64,000 nucleotides of DNA from Bacilli bacterium (GTDB lineage: Bacteria > Bacillota_I > Bacilli_A > RF39 > UBA660). Shown here in pieces: positions 8,338 through 17,093 of this stretch (its first letter is position 1; each line of letters starts with the position of its first letter). A model generated the notes under the pieces. The model was not told the DNA's origin and searched no databases. It was given only the letters and a program-made list of their open reading frames with translations. Location: NCBI GenBank assembly GCA_017473105.1, contig JAFUNE010000005.1, positions 1 to 64,000 of the forward strand. The letters are read 5' to 3'. Position numbers and translations under genes: made by a program.

Positions 8338-9192
8338 TTAAATTTTTATTAATATTACACCAAATATTATTAATATTGCAGCTATTATTTTTTGATAAAT
8401 TTTTGTTTTGTTTTTTGATACAAAATATTCATATATTGTATTTAATATCGCAGTTAGTGTTAATAGTGGTGCTACTACACTAACATTTCCTATTTGATAT
8501 GCTCTTACTGATGATATTAACATTATACACCAAGTAAAGGCTGATATTAAGAAATCTATTTTATTATATCTTTTAAATTCCTTTTTTATTTCTTGAAGTG
8601 AATGTCTTTCAAATATAAATATTAATAATGCTGGGGCACTTACTGTAATAATTGTATATATTCCTAAATTAAAATTATCACTTATATTTACATTTATAAG
8701 CATTGCTATTGCAAATAAGAAATTTGATATTAATGACATTATAAAATACTTATTAATTTTAAATTTTCCTGATTCGAAAGTTAGTAGTATATTTGCAAAT
8801 ATTATTATAATTGATCCTATTATTTTTTTTAATACAATTTCTTCATTTAAAAATATGAATCCTAGTATTATCAAAAATACTGTTGATAGTTGTTTTAACA
8901 TACTAAATACACTTGGATCTAATCCATATCTTGCTTCAATATTTAATCTATCTGTTAGTGCGTATATTATTACAACTATACCTAATATAATTAAACTTTC
9001 TACTGGTGGAAATTTCATTTCAAATAATGGTATAAATAAAATTGCAAATAACGCTGTAAATATTTCTAATAATATAGTTAAACTCCCTGCATTTTTCATT
9101 TTTCTATTTGCTTTTTTAAATGTTTGGGCAAATATTACTGCACTTATTAAATAAACTATTACCCAAAACAACCAGTTATTCATTAGTTTCAT
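8338..9192 (-). CDS. EamA/DMT-superfamily transporter
   Basis: 284 residues made almost wholly of ten hydrophobic helices in two repeats, the standard EamA (drug/metabolite transporter) size and layout. The LGFIFLNEEIVLKKIIGSIIIIFANILL stretch near the middle resembles the conserved end of the first repeat; it lies at roughly residues 113-140. Substrate unknown. Start at ATG 9192 behind AAGGAG. It is the last gene of the filament locus by position, but a hairpin at 9205-9230 separates them, so its link to that locus is uncertain. Confidence 0.75.
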   Translation of the reverse strand: MKLMNNWLFWVIVYLISAVIFAQTFKKANRKMKNAGSLTILLEIFTALFAILFIPLFEMKFPPVESLIILGIVVIIYALTDRLNIEARYGLDPSVFSMLKQLSTVFLIILGFIFLNEEIVLKKIIGSIIIIFANILLTFESGKFKINKYFIMSLISNFLFAIAMLINVNISDNFNLGIYTIITVSAPALLIFIFERHSLQEIKKEFKRYNKIDFLISAFTWCIMLISSVRAYQIGNVSVVAPLLTLTAILNTIYEYFVSKNKTKIYQKIIAAILIIFGVILIKI

Positions 9193-9204
9193 ATTATTCT
9201 CCTT

Positions 9205-9230
9205 AAAAAAAAGAAGATATTAATCTTCTT
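9205..9230 (-). terminator. Terminator of the filament locus, overlapping a stop codon
   Basis: Perfect 8-bp stem 9211-9218 with 9223-9230 followed on the minus strand by eight T. The TAA of the 9220-9768 gene is the loop. Confidence 0.8.
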
Positions 9231-9768
9231 CATCACCATATTTAATTTCAATTATTAATGAATAAATTTCATAAATAAATATTAAGAAACATGGTACAAG
9301 TACTAGGAATAAGAATCCCCATTTTGATGTTGTGATTGATAAAAATCCTCCAATTTTAGAATATTTTTCAACTGCTTCTCCTAATACAAATTTGATATCA
9401 AATGTACTACCATTTTCAAATGATATTGCATTTTCATCTGGATATAATTTTCCTACAGTACCGATTTCTATAAATGTATTTCCATATGCATCTACTCTTA
9501 CTGCAAAAATTTCATCTCCTACTTCTACTTTATCTGCGTATCCTAGTCCTTTTGTAAAACCTCTATTTTCTACAACAACTAAATCACCTTTATCATAGTT
9601 TTCTGAATATATTTTGTCAGTCATTAGTATTAATGATTTATTACCAAATTGACTTATTCCATAATCATTATATGATAGTAATAATATTGTCATTGATAGT
9701 GCGAAAACAAAGAATACTATACCTAGTATACCTGTAATAATTTTCTTCATTACTTCTATTACTTTCAT
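9220..9768 (-). CDS. Signal-peptidase-I-like protein, catalytic Ser not found
   Basis: 182 residues with transmembrane segments at about 10-32 and 149-173, the same two-anchor layout as SipW. Between them are KGDLVVVE (60-67), VGDEIFAVRVD (83-93) and a strand-rich stretch, matching the S26 fold of the SipW at 23875-24495. The catalytic SGSM is absent: the residues eight before GD are not Ser, and no VxTHxV with the second catalytic residue follows. I infer a non-cleaving homologue, perhaps a pilin-binding or filament-holding factor. It ends the locus, 55 nt after the 9824 gene. M1 is supported by AAAGGAG. Confidence 0.55.
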   Translation of the reverse strand: MKVIEVMKKIITGILGIVFFVFALSMTILLLSYNDYGISQFGNKSLILMTDKIYSENYDKGDLVVVENRGFTKGLGYADKVEVGDEIFAVRVDAYGNTFIEIGTVGKLYPDENAISFENGSTFDIKFVLGEAVEKYSKIGGFLSITTSKWGFLFLVLVPCFLIFIYEIYSLIIEIKYGDEED

Positions 9769-9823
9769 TTTTCTACTCCTTTATTATTATCATTTTATCA
9801 TATATAAAGTACGTTTATCAATA

Positions 9824-10699
9824 TTATTGACACTCAGTCTCTATTAATGAAAAATCTGTGTCTTTAAATGTATCATTTTTATTAATTCTATAAAATAAAT
9901 AATTAATATTTGATTTGCTATTTACTTTGATTGTTGCATTATTAATATAGCCATTATCATCTACCACATATGAAATAACATTACTATCATTATCTATTCT
10001 TAGTTTTGAACTATCAAATGATAATTTTACACATTTAGTTTCGTTATAACTATTAGATATTACTAATCTACTATATTCTTCATATTCGTTATATATAAGG
10101 TTTAGGGAACCTGTTTCATCTAAACTTCTACTTAGTATAAATTCATTTTTTAAAGTTCTTGTATATGGACTGGTACTTTTTACAGTAATTTCAACAGTAA
10201 TATTATTAAGTTCTTTTTCGTCATTACTTACCACTTCAAAGTAATTATTGGCTACTGTTTCTTTTACTCTATATGAGTATCCTTCATTATTACAAGTTTC
10301 TTTGTTATATGAGCTTACATCTTTTTCATCTTTTAAGTTAACACAACCTTCATATGTACTTAGTGTTCCTTCATACACATTTGATTCTGTTCCGTTTATT
10401 TTACATGTTCCATTTACTTCTCCTAGAATTTTACAAGTTACTTCGTAGTTTATGTCATATTCTGTTGCGATATATGAGTTTAAACTATTTCTTACGTCGA
10501 AATATACTTTACTTCCATCCCAGTCATTTTTAATTCTTTTATTTTCAAGTTCTTTGCTTGTAAAATAAAATCCTTTACTTTCTAAATAATAATTCCATAT
10601 TGAATTTGATACATATCTTGCATAAGTTATACAATAAGAAAGTGCTAATATTGAACTTAAGATAATAATTAATATAATTAATTTCTTTCTATTATTCAT
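9824..10699 (-). CDS. Secreted/anchored protein of the filament locus (YARY motif)
   Basis: 291 residues from the ATG at 10699, whose ribosome site GTAGGTGAG lies inside the end of the previous gene (8-nt overlap). A hydrophobic N-terminal helix ends in CITYARYVSNS, the same kind of motif as in the other locus proteins. The mature part contains SKVYFDVRNSLNSY, several cysteines (about eight) and Thr/Ser/Asn-rich beta strands such as ITVEITVKSTSPYTRTL. No family recognised with certainty; a minor filament subunit or tip protein is likely from context. Confidence 0.5.
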   Translation of the reverse strand: MNNRKKLIILIIILSSILALSYCITYARYVSNSIWNYYLESKGFYFTSKELENKRIKNDWDGSKVYFDVRNSLNSYIATEYDINYEVTCKILGEVNGTCKINGTESNVYEGTLSTYEGCVNLKDEKDVSSYNKETCNNEGYSYRVKETVANNYFEVVSNDEKELNNITVEITVKSTSPYTRTLKNEFILSRSLDETGSLNLIYNEYEEYSRLVISNSYNETKCVKLSFDSSKLRIDNDSNVISYVVDDNGYINNATIKVNSKSNINYLFYRINKNDTFKDTDFSLIETECQ

Positions 10700-11255
10700 T
10701 TGTCTCACCTACTTTTTGCCAACTCTTAATTTCTATATCAATATAATCTACTAGATCTGAATATTCTTCTTCGTTGTATTTTTCATCAAATTCTACTTTT
10801 AATTCATAATCATCATTTACATTTGTTGTATACTGCATATTTTGTATTTCAGTTGTACATAATACTTCATTACTATCGTTTCTTGCAAATGATTCATCAC
10901 ATACAAGTATTGCTTCTTCACTTTCTCCTTTATACAATTTTATATCCAGTGGCATAAAGTGATATGTTGATATCAATATTTGATAATCAATTGTAACGTT
11001 ACTTGTATTTACTTTTTCGTTAACTTCTTTATTATTACTTACTGAAAACTTATATGAAGTTTTATCTCCTGGTTTTAAATCACTTAATGCTAGTGAGATA
11101 TGATCGGTTTGATTTGCTTCAAATATGAATGATGCTATTTCTTGGTTTATTATTAAATTTAGTTCACTTGTAAATGCTGAATAAGTTACTCCAAGACCTA
11201 ATACAATCATAATTAAGAGGAATATTATCATGAAAATTCTTTTTTTTATTTTCAT
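10692..11255 (-). CDS. TasA/camelysin-like secreted protein
   Basis: 187 residues from the ATG at 11255 (AAGGGG spaced 8 nt). The signal helix ends GLGVTYSAFTSE, then come LNLIINQEIASFIFEA and LALSDLKPGDKTSYKFSVSN, the typical TasA/CalY order: short strand after cleavage, then LxPGxxxxYxFxVxN. Such proteins are cut by SipW and polymerise into surface fibres. It overlaps the ends of both neighbours by a few bases, so its expression is coupled to theirs. Confidence 0.65.
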   Translation of the reverse strand: MKIKKRIFMIIFLLIMIVLGLGVTYSAFTSELNLIINQEIASFIFEANQTDHISLALSDLKPGDKTSYKFSVSNNKEVNEKVNTSNVTIDYQILISTYHFMPLDIKLYKGESEEAILVCDESFARNDSNEVLCTTEIQNMQYTTNVNDDYELKVEFDEKYNEEEYSDLVDYIDIEIKSWQKVGETNE

Positions 11256-11256
11256 T

Positions 11257-14200
11257 CTATTCATCCCCCTTAACTATAAATTTCTTTTCCATACTACCAA
11301 CTTTATTATCTCCATCGTATAAATCAAATACTAGTTTATATCCATTTAAATTAAATAGTCTATTTTTAAATGATAATGAGTATAACTCATAATTACCTGA
11401 TGAAGTTATTTCTTTATCTAAATAATATGTTTTATTTTCTGTTGGTTCTAATTCTGTATATAGATAATCTTGTAAGTCAACTAGTGAATATGTTTGATTG
11501 TATGCTGTTAATTCATTCTTTTCATATAGTGATACTCTTACATTTGGATTTTCTATTTCACTTTGATATAACATTTCAAAATTTAATGTTTTATCTTGGT
11601 TTTTCATAAATATTCTGTCATTTCCTTGAATAACGATATCAAATTTATAATCCACATTATAATTATCTACTATATTTATTGGAATGCTAACACATTCTGT
11701 TATTTCTACATTATCATAATTTATTCCATCATATGAACTGTATGGACAAATATAAAATGCATAATTTCCTTCTAGTTTATTATTATTTACAAATGTGTCT
11801 ATTACAATATTTCCTGTTGTTTGATCTTCTAAATTAAAATGTACTGTTCCATTACTATATGGATTATATACTTTATCATTATATTTAAATTGAATATTTG
11901 ATAAATATGTTTTATCCATTATTGTAGTATTATCAACATCTATCATTTTTAATTCAAGACCATATTTTTTATCTTGTAAATTTGAATCATTTAATGATGT
12001 ATTTTTTGGTTTTATATTAAAATCAATAATATTAGAATTGTCTTTATTATAATCTATATATCCTGTGAAATTAGATGTTACTTGTAATTTTGTTTTTTCA
12101 TTTTTAATATTAAATGTTTTTATATTACTTTCTAGTGTTGGTATCACTTTGTTTCCTTCACTATCATTAACTTCTAATAGAATTTTTACATCATTATAAT
12201 CTTTATCTATTGTTGTATTTTTGAAATCAATTATTACTTTAAAGTCTTCGGTGATTTCTCCTAAATAAATATTTTCATTTAATGATTTTGTTTCAATTGA
12301 ACCTATTTCTTTAAATAAATTAAATGGATAAGTTGCTTTATTATTTGTGTTATATCCATAATTATCAGTTGTTGTTTTATATTTATATACTTTATTTGTT
12401 TCATTATCAATTAAAGTTATTTCTGTCTTTTCTGGAAGTAATATATTTGAAACTATATTATGTGTATAACCATCTATAATTAAATTACTATCTATATAAC
12501 TATAATTAAATGCGATACTTGATTTACTTGTTATATTCACTCCGGTATTTACATTTGTTCTTCCAACCATCATTTCATTCATTACGTATCCATCTACTGT
12601 TATGTAGTCTGTTGAAATATAGTTTTCGTTTCCATTATTATCAATAATTTTAAAGTAATAAATATTATTTTCATTACTTGATACTTCAACTTTATCTACG
12701 TATTGAGTCCATACTTCACTTAATTCTTTTAAGTTATTTTCTGTTAATAATTCACTAGTTACATAATAACTAATATTATCTTTGTTTACATATTCTTCGT
12801 TAACATTAACAACAATATTATCAGTTTTTGATAAATATATTGTTTTTGGAACTGTTGTTACACTTGAATATTTATAATTACTAATTGTTATATTTGCTAT
12901 TGTATTTTCTGGATTAACAATTAATATATCACTATTTATATATGTTATATTATCATTACTATCAGTTATTTTAGCATAAATAATATAACTTCCTTCTTCA
13001 TTAATTGTTTTTTCGCTTTCATATTTTGTATATTCAACTGTTTTATAATCTTCTAGTGGTGTCATTGATTTATGTAAATAATATTCAATATTTTTTACTT
13101 CTGCTAGTGCATCAGTTGTATTTATATTAAACATAAAGTTTGTTGAGAATTTATGTGTGTCTAAGTCATTTGCTAATGTATCCCATGAATAGATACTTAC
13201 ATTTATTTTTGCAACTGGTCTATTTAAATCATCTATATATAATATTGGATAACTTTCATTTTCAAATACCCAAATATTTGTATTATTAACAAGTGTGTCG
13301 TTAATACTTACAAATTCATTAAATAGTAATGTTTCTTTCATAAAATTACTATTTTTTAGTGAATTTATATCTTTTGATGTAAATCCTCCTGTTACTTCAC
13401 CATTTTTAATGGTATCACTGTTAATTGCATAACTATTTGTTATTGTTACATTTGATTCAACAGTGTCGATTACGTAACTTGTAGATGCAGTGAAACTATT
13501 TGATATAGTTACATCTCCACTTGATACGTTATATATAAATGATGAAGTCAAATCTTTATTATTATAAAATGAGTCAATTACTACATTTCCACTATTAATG
13601 TAGTTTATTAAACCTGAGGTTACATTTGATTTGATTTCTCCAGTATTATATCCATTTTTGAAAGTTAATGTTCCACTTGTTGTATGTATAAATCCTGAAG
13701 AATAATTTTTAGCACTTATATAAGCTTTATTTACTACATTATTTAAATTTGTGTTATTTGATGAAATTGCAAATGATGAAGATACTCCGTAATCACTTAC
13801 AACTACATATTTTAAATTGTTTAATTGATATTCATCTTCTGTTAATAATGAAAAGGAAAGTTCTTGTGTATTTTTGTTTAAACTAATTTCAAATTTACCA
13901 TTTTCATATTCAGTTCCATTTATCACTAGTTTATTATTTTCTGTACTTGTAAATTCACCAGTTAATTTTGACGAAACATAATTTCCTTGATAACTAAAAT
14001 TACTTAGATTAATTTTATTATCAACAAGTTCAGTAATATCAAATGTTGTTGTCATATTTTCATTGCTACCAATAACATAGCCATCTATCATTACGTTATT
14101 AATAGTTGCATCTGAAGTATCAACAGAAAGCATTGCTGTATTATTTCCACCATAAATAAGTGAATTTGTTATATATAGATTACTTATATTTCCACTTAAG

Positions 14201-14706
14201 TTATCAAATAAAGCTAAATCATTTTCAGTATTTGACGTCATATATAATCCATATATTCTATATAAATTACCATCTAAATTACCTTTAAAATCTTTTATTT
14301 TAGGAAATTCATTTATATTTCCTTCACTATAGTTTGTAGTATATTCTTCAATTTCATATATACTATCATCAACTTGATAACTAATAGTTCCATCATAACT
14401 AAATATACCTTTATTTAAAACGATATCATTTCCGAGTTTAAAGTATACTCCTTTATAATCTGTATGTTCTAGTTGACTTTGGAAATATGCAAATTCACTT
14501 CCGTTTGAAATAATATATGGATCAATTTCTGTTCCTGTTCCACTGTTATACTTTGTAGCTACACTTCCGTCCCATTCACTTATTTCATAATAAGATGTTC
14601 TATTTTTATATCTTGCTAGTGTAGGAAAAAAAGCATACACAAAAATACTAATACCTAAAAGTATTAATAGAATTTTGAATTTTTTTGTATTCTTTATACT
14701 TTCCAT
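11257..14706 (-). CDS. Large surface adhesin-like protein of the filament locus
   Basis: 1149 residues. One N-terminal membrane/signal helix (about 10-29) ends in PTLARYKNRTSYYE, again the locus motif. Next comes a GLUG-like segment (GTEIDPYIISNGSEF, KLGNDIVLN), then a long Asn/Ser/Thr/Ile-rich repetitive beta region with Ig-like strands (for example NITYINSDILIVNPENTIANI) up to the end. No C-terminal membrane anchor or LPxTG is seen. Probably a long tip adhesin or stalk; function inferred from context and composition only. Confidence 0.55.
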   Translation of the reverse strand: MESIKNTKKFKILLILLGISIFVYAFFPTLARYKNRTSYYEISEWDGSVATKYNSGTGTEIDPYIISNGSEFAYFQSQLEHTDYKGVYFKLGNDIVLNKGIFSYDGTISYQVDDSIYEIEEYTTNYSEGNINEFPKIKDFKGNLDGNLYRIYGLYMTSNTENDLALFDNLSGNISNLYITNSLIYGGNNTAMLSVDTSDATINNVMIDGYVIGSNENMTTTFDITELVDNKINLSNFSYQGNYVSSKLTGEFTSTENNKLVINGTEYENGKFEISLNKNTQELSFSLLTEDEYQLNNLKYVVVSDYGVSSSFAISSNNTNLNNVVNKAYISAKNYSSGFIHTTSGTLTFKNGYNTGEIKSNVTSGLINYINSGNVVIDSFYNNKDLTSSFIYNVSSGDVTISNSFTASTSYVIDTVESNVTITNSYAINSDTIKNGEVTGGFTSKDINSLKNSNFMKETLLFNEFVSINDTLVNNTNIWVFENESYPILYIDDLNRPVAKINVSIYSWDTLANDLDTHKFSTNFMFNINTTDALAEVKNIEYYLHKSMTPLEDYKTVEYTKYESEKTINEEGSYIIYAKITDSNDNITYINSDILIVNPENTIANITISNYKYSSVTTVPKTIYLSKTDNIVVNVNEEYVNKDNISYYVTSELLTENNLKELSEVWTQYVDKVEVSSNENNIYYFKIIDNNGNENYISTDYITVDGYVMNEMMVGRTNVNTGVNITSKSSIAFNYSYIDSNLIIDGYTHNIVSNILLPEKTEITLIDNETNKVYKYKTTTDNYGYNTNNKATYPFNLFKEIGSIETKSLNENIYLGEITEDFKVIIDFKNTTIDKDYNDVKILLEVNDSEGNKVIPTLESNIKTFNIKNEKTKLQVTSNFTGYIDYNKDNSNIIDFNIKPKNTSLNDSNLQDKKYGLELKMIDVDNTTIMDKTYLSNIQFKYNDKVYNPYSNGTVHFNLEDQTTGNIVIDTFVNNNKLEGNYAFYICPYSSYDGINYDNVEITECVSIPINIVDNYNVDYKFDIVIQGNDRIFMKNQDKTLNFEMLYQSEIENPNVRVSLYEKNELTAYNQTYSLVDLQDYLYTELEPTENKTYYLDKEITSSGNYELYSLSFKNRLFNLNGYKLVFDLYDGDNKVGSMEKKFIVKGDE

Positions 14707-14809
14707 ATTTACTCCTAAAAATAGACATACTTATCTATTATCAATTATTATTATAACATATTATTTTTAATAATACATTAAAAAAATCTAAAGTTTTTCG
14801 TTCTTTAGA

Positions 14810-15295
14810 CTATTTTTTTAATATCGATTTTATTGCTTCTTTTCCTTCTTCAAATATACCCTTTCCATCTGTTATCACACTTTTTACACTGTGTACTACT
14901 ATTCCAATAATACCTACTGTTTTTACTATTGTTTTTAATCCTTTTCTTACATCTTCTTCTGTAATATTTCGTATTTTATGAAGACTTCTATTAACAAATG
15001 TATCATTTTTCTTTAGTTCTATAATTCTATCATAAAATTCTTTTGCGTCATCATTATTTTTAAACTTTATGTTAATACTTTTCGTGTTAAAAATAACATC
15101 TACTGTTTTTTCCACTACTCTTACTAAAGTTCTGTTGTTTTTATATTTTATTTCACTTATTAAAAATTCATCTACATCTATATATTCACCAAAAAATACA
15201 TATTTTTTCTTTTTAAAATTAAAACTTTTCTCTTCGACAAATAAATACATTAAACCTTTATATCCATTACATTTAATTTTATAATATTCCTTCAT
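14810..15295 (-). CDS. Unknown small protein, possible PH/GRAM-like fold
   Basis: 161 residues without signal peptide. The first 90 residues are alternating strands ending in INIKFKNNDDAKEFYDRIIELK, the strand-plus-helix ending typical of PH/GRAM-like lipid-binding domains. The tail has a weak hydrophobic helix (about 121-140, VGIIGIVVHSV) and a charged end. No firm family. AGGAG start. A hairpin at about 14780-14809 follows its stop, so it may end the 18296-14810 transcript or weaken read-through to the adhesin gene. Confidence 0.4.
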   Translation of the reverse strand: MKEYYKIKCNGYKGLMYLFVEEKSFNFKKKKYVFFGEYIDVDEFLISEIKYKNNRTLVRVVEKTVDVIFNTKSINIKFKNNDDAKEFYDRIIELKKNDTFVNRSLHKIRNITEEDVRKGLKTIVKTVGIIGIVVHSVKSVITDGKGIFEEGKEAIKSILKK

Positions 15296-15324
15296 ATTTT
15301 ACTCCTATTAAGAATATTATATCA

Positions 15325-15350
15325 CAAAAAAAAGAAGATTACTCTTCTTT
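15325..15350 (-). terminator. Terminator overlapping the 535-residue gene's stop codon
   Basis: 8-bp stem 15331-15338 with 15343-15350 and a run of T on the minus strand; the TAA (15339-15341) is in the loop. Confidence 0.7.
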
Positions 15351-16946
15351 ACTTTCTTTATCTATAATTTTTGATACTTGTACCATAAACCATACTTCAT
15401 CTAATGATAATTTACTATTTTCAATAACATTAAGTCTTAGTATGATTAATACTTTATTTAATAATGTTTTAATGTTTTCTTCTGTTACATCAGCAGGTTC
15501 AACATTAATTGCATTTAATTTATATTTATTTGCTATTACTTCTGATACATTAGAATCATTAAATACTTCAATACCTTCAGCAATTATATTGTTTGGATTC
15601 ATTGAATAGAAATCATATTCATCACTGTATTCAATAATGCTTTGATAATCTTCAAGTTCATATGCTCTTCTAATTGCATCTTTTTTATAATAATCATAAC
15701 TATAATATAAATGTAGTACTTCTGATACTGTCATGTCTTGACTAATATTTTTAATTACTATTTCTTTTGTATATTCATCATCATATTTACTATATAAGTC
15801 AGCTAATTCTCTTACTAAATGACTTGATTTCATTTTAGCAAGTTTTAAAGCACTTTCACTCTTAAATCCAAATAATCCTCTTGGTTTTTTAACTTTAGCA
15901 TTTTGTTTATCAAGTTCTTTTTCTTTCTTGATAATTTCTGCTTCAATTTCTTTTGTTTTTGGTAATTCTTTTGTATCTATTAATTCTTTGTAATCATTTT
16001 TGAATTGTTCAAATAAAGGTACAAATTTCGCATAATTATCATATTCTTCTAAACTGTATTTTAGCTTTAATAAAATTTCACAAACTTTGTTATATTCTTT
16101 TTCATTTGTTATATCAAAGTCAGGACCTAATAGTGAATTAAAGGCACCTTCTCTAATTTTATTTCCAGGTAAATAATGATTTATATCAATTTCACCTTTT
16201 GTAGCTAGTGATACAATTTTCTCTACTTCTTTATCAATTGATTCATTTAATTTAGAATAAGCATGTTTAAGTTTCTCTAAGCAATCATCATAATCTTTGA
16301 TTCCTTTTTCATGCATAGTAGTTTTTTGTAATTTTGAAATATATGCTTCAAATTTACTTGTATTTTTACGAATAAGTTTTCTAAAATTAAGTCCGATGTG
16401 AAGAATTAAATCTGGATTAACCCAATATATTTTTTCAAATACTTCTGATACTTTTTCATATTTTTTTTGAATACCGTATCTTACATCTAAAAATTCACTC
16501 ATATATTCTTGTACATGAACATTATAGTCAAAATCTTCTCTATCTAATTTAACTCCGATAAATTCAAATTTATCTAAGAAACTATTAATAATGTCATTTA
16601 AAGAATTAAAATTAAATACATTATAATTATCAATTTGATAAAGTAACTCATCAAATCTTAATTTTTCAAAGAATGTATTTGATGGATTTAATAGAAATCT
16701 TGTTTGTTCTAATTCTACTAAGTTTTCTCTTTCTTCATCATGCTTTTTTTCTTTTACTTCAAAAGAATGATTTTTAGCTAATAAATATGTTTTAACACTA
16801 TTTTTATATTCAGTATATTTTTCAACATACTCATCTATAGTTTTATTTAATTTCTTTTGATTTGCTTTTGTTTTAACAGGCATAGATGTAATAAGTAGTC
16901 TTTTAGCATCTATATCTTTATTAATAAATTCTAAAAAATTATTCAT
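15339..16946 (-). CDS. Unknown cytoplasmic helical protein of the filament locus
   Basis: 535 residues from the ATG at 16946, which overlaps the stop of a 50-residue gene and has GAAGAGG 6 nt upstream. No signal peptide or membrane segment. Almost all alpha-helical and charged, with likely coiled coil at about 315-370 (ELPKTKEIEAEIIKKEKELDK) next to KKPRGLFGF. No family recognised. Being soluble and inside the filament locus, it may be a cytoplasmic partner of the ATPase or of the signal peptidase's cytoplasmic domain; this is inference only. Confidence 0.5.
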   Translation of the reverse strand: MNNFLEFINKDIDAKRLLITSMPVKTKANQKKLNKTIDEYVEKYTEYKNSVKTYLLAKNHSFEVKEKKHDEERENLVELEQTRFLLNPSNTFFEKLRFDELLYQIDNYNVFNFNSLNDIINSFLDKFEFIGVKLDREDFDYNVHVQEYMSEFLDVRYGIQKKYEKVSEVFEKIYWVNPDLILHIGLNFRKLIRKNTSKFEAYISKLQKTTMHEKGIKDYDDCLEKLKHAYSKLNESIDKEVEKIVSLATKGEIDINHYLPGNKIREGAFNSLLGPDFDITNEKEYNKVCEILLKLKYSLEEYDNYAKFVPLFEQFKNDYKELIDTKELPKTKEIEAEIIKKEKELDKQNAKVKKPRGLFGFKSESALKLAKMKSSHLVRELADLYSKYDDEYTKEIVIKNISQDMTVSEVLHLYYSYDYYKKDAIRRAYELEDYQSIIEYSDEYDFYSMNPNNIIAEGIEVFNDSNVSEVIANKYKLNAINVEPADVTEENIKTLLNKVLIILRLNVIENSKLSLDEVWFMVQVSKIIDKESKEE

Positions 16947-17091
16947 CTTCATCCTCTTCCTTGTCATTTACTTCAATTTTATTTTCTTTTAAAAATGATA
17001 AAAATTCATCTATATTATTATATACATCAATTAGTTCATGTAGATCTAAAACTGATAAATCAAAATTTACTTTTTCTTCTTTTTTAGCCAT
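16939..17091 (-). CDS. 50-residue acidic protein upstream of the 535-residue protein
   Basis: ATG at 17091, stop TAA at 16939-16941, 50 residues: MAKKEEKVNFDLSVLDLH, a central helix (DVYNNIDEFLSFLKEN) and an acidic end (DKEEDEDE). It starts 2 nt after the 17094 stop and its end overlaps the next start by 8 nt, the spacing of real operon genes. The ribosome site GAGGAG lies in the end of the previous gene. Function unknown; an assembly chaperone-like partner of the next gene product is conceivable. Confidence 0.65.
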   Translation of the reverse strand: MAKKEEKVNFDLSVLDLHELIDVYNNIDEFLSFLKENKIEVNDKEEDEDE

Positions 17092-17093
17092 AA

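Noticed and set aside
11370..11609. Plus-strand hydrophobic frames such as this one, and those at 22887-23177 and 59257-59664
   Set aside because: They are shadows of AT-rich minus-strand genes, rich in Leu/Tyr/Phe by composition and without ribosome sites.
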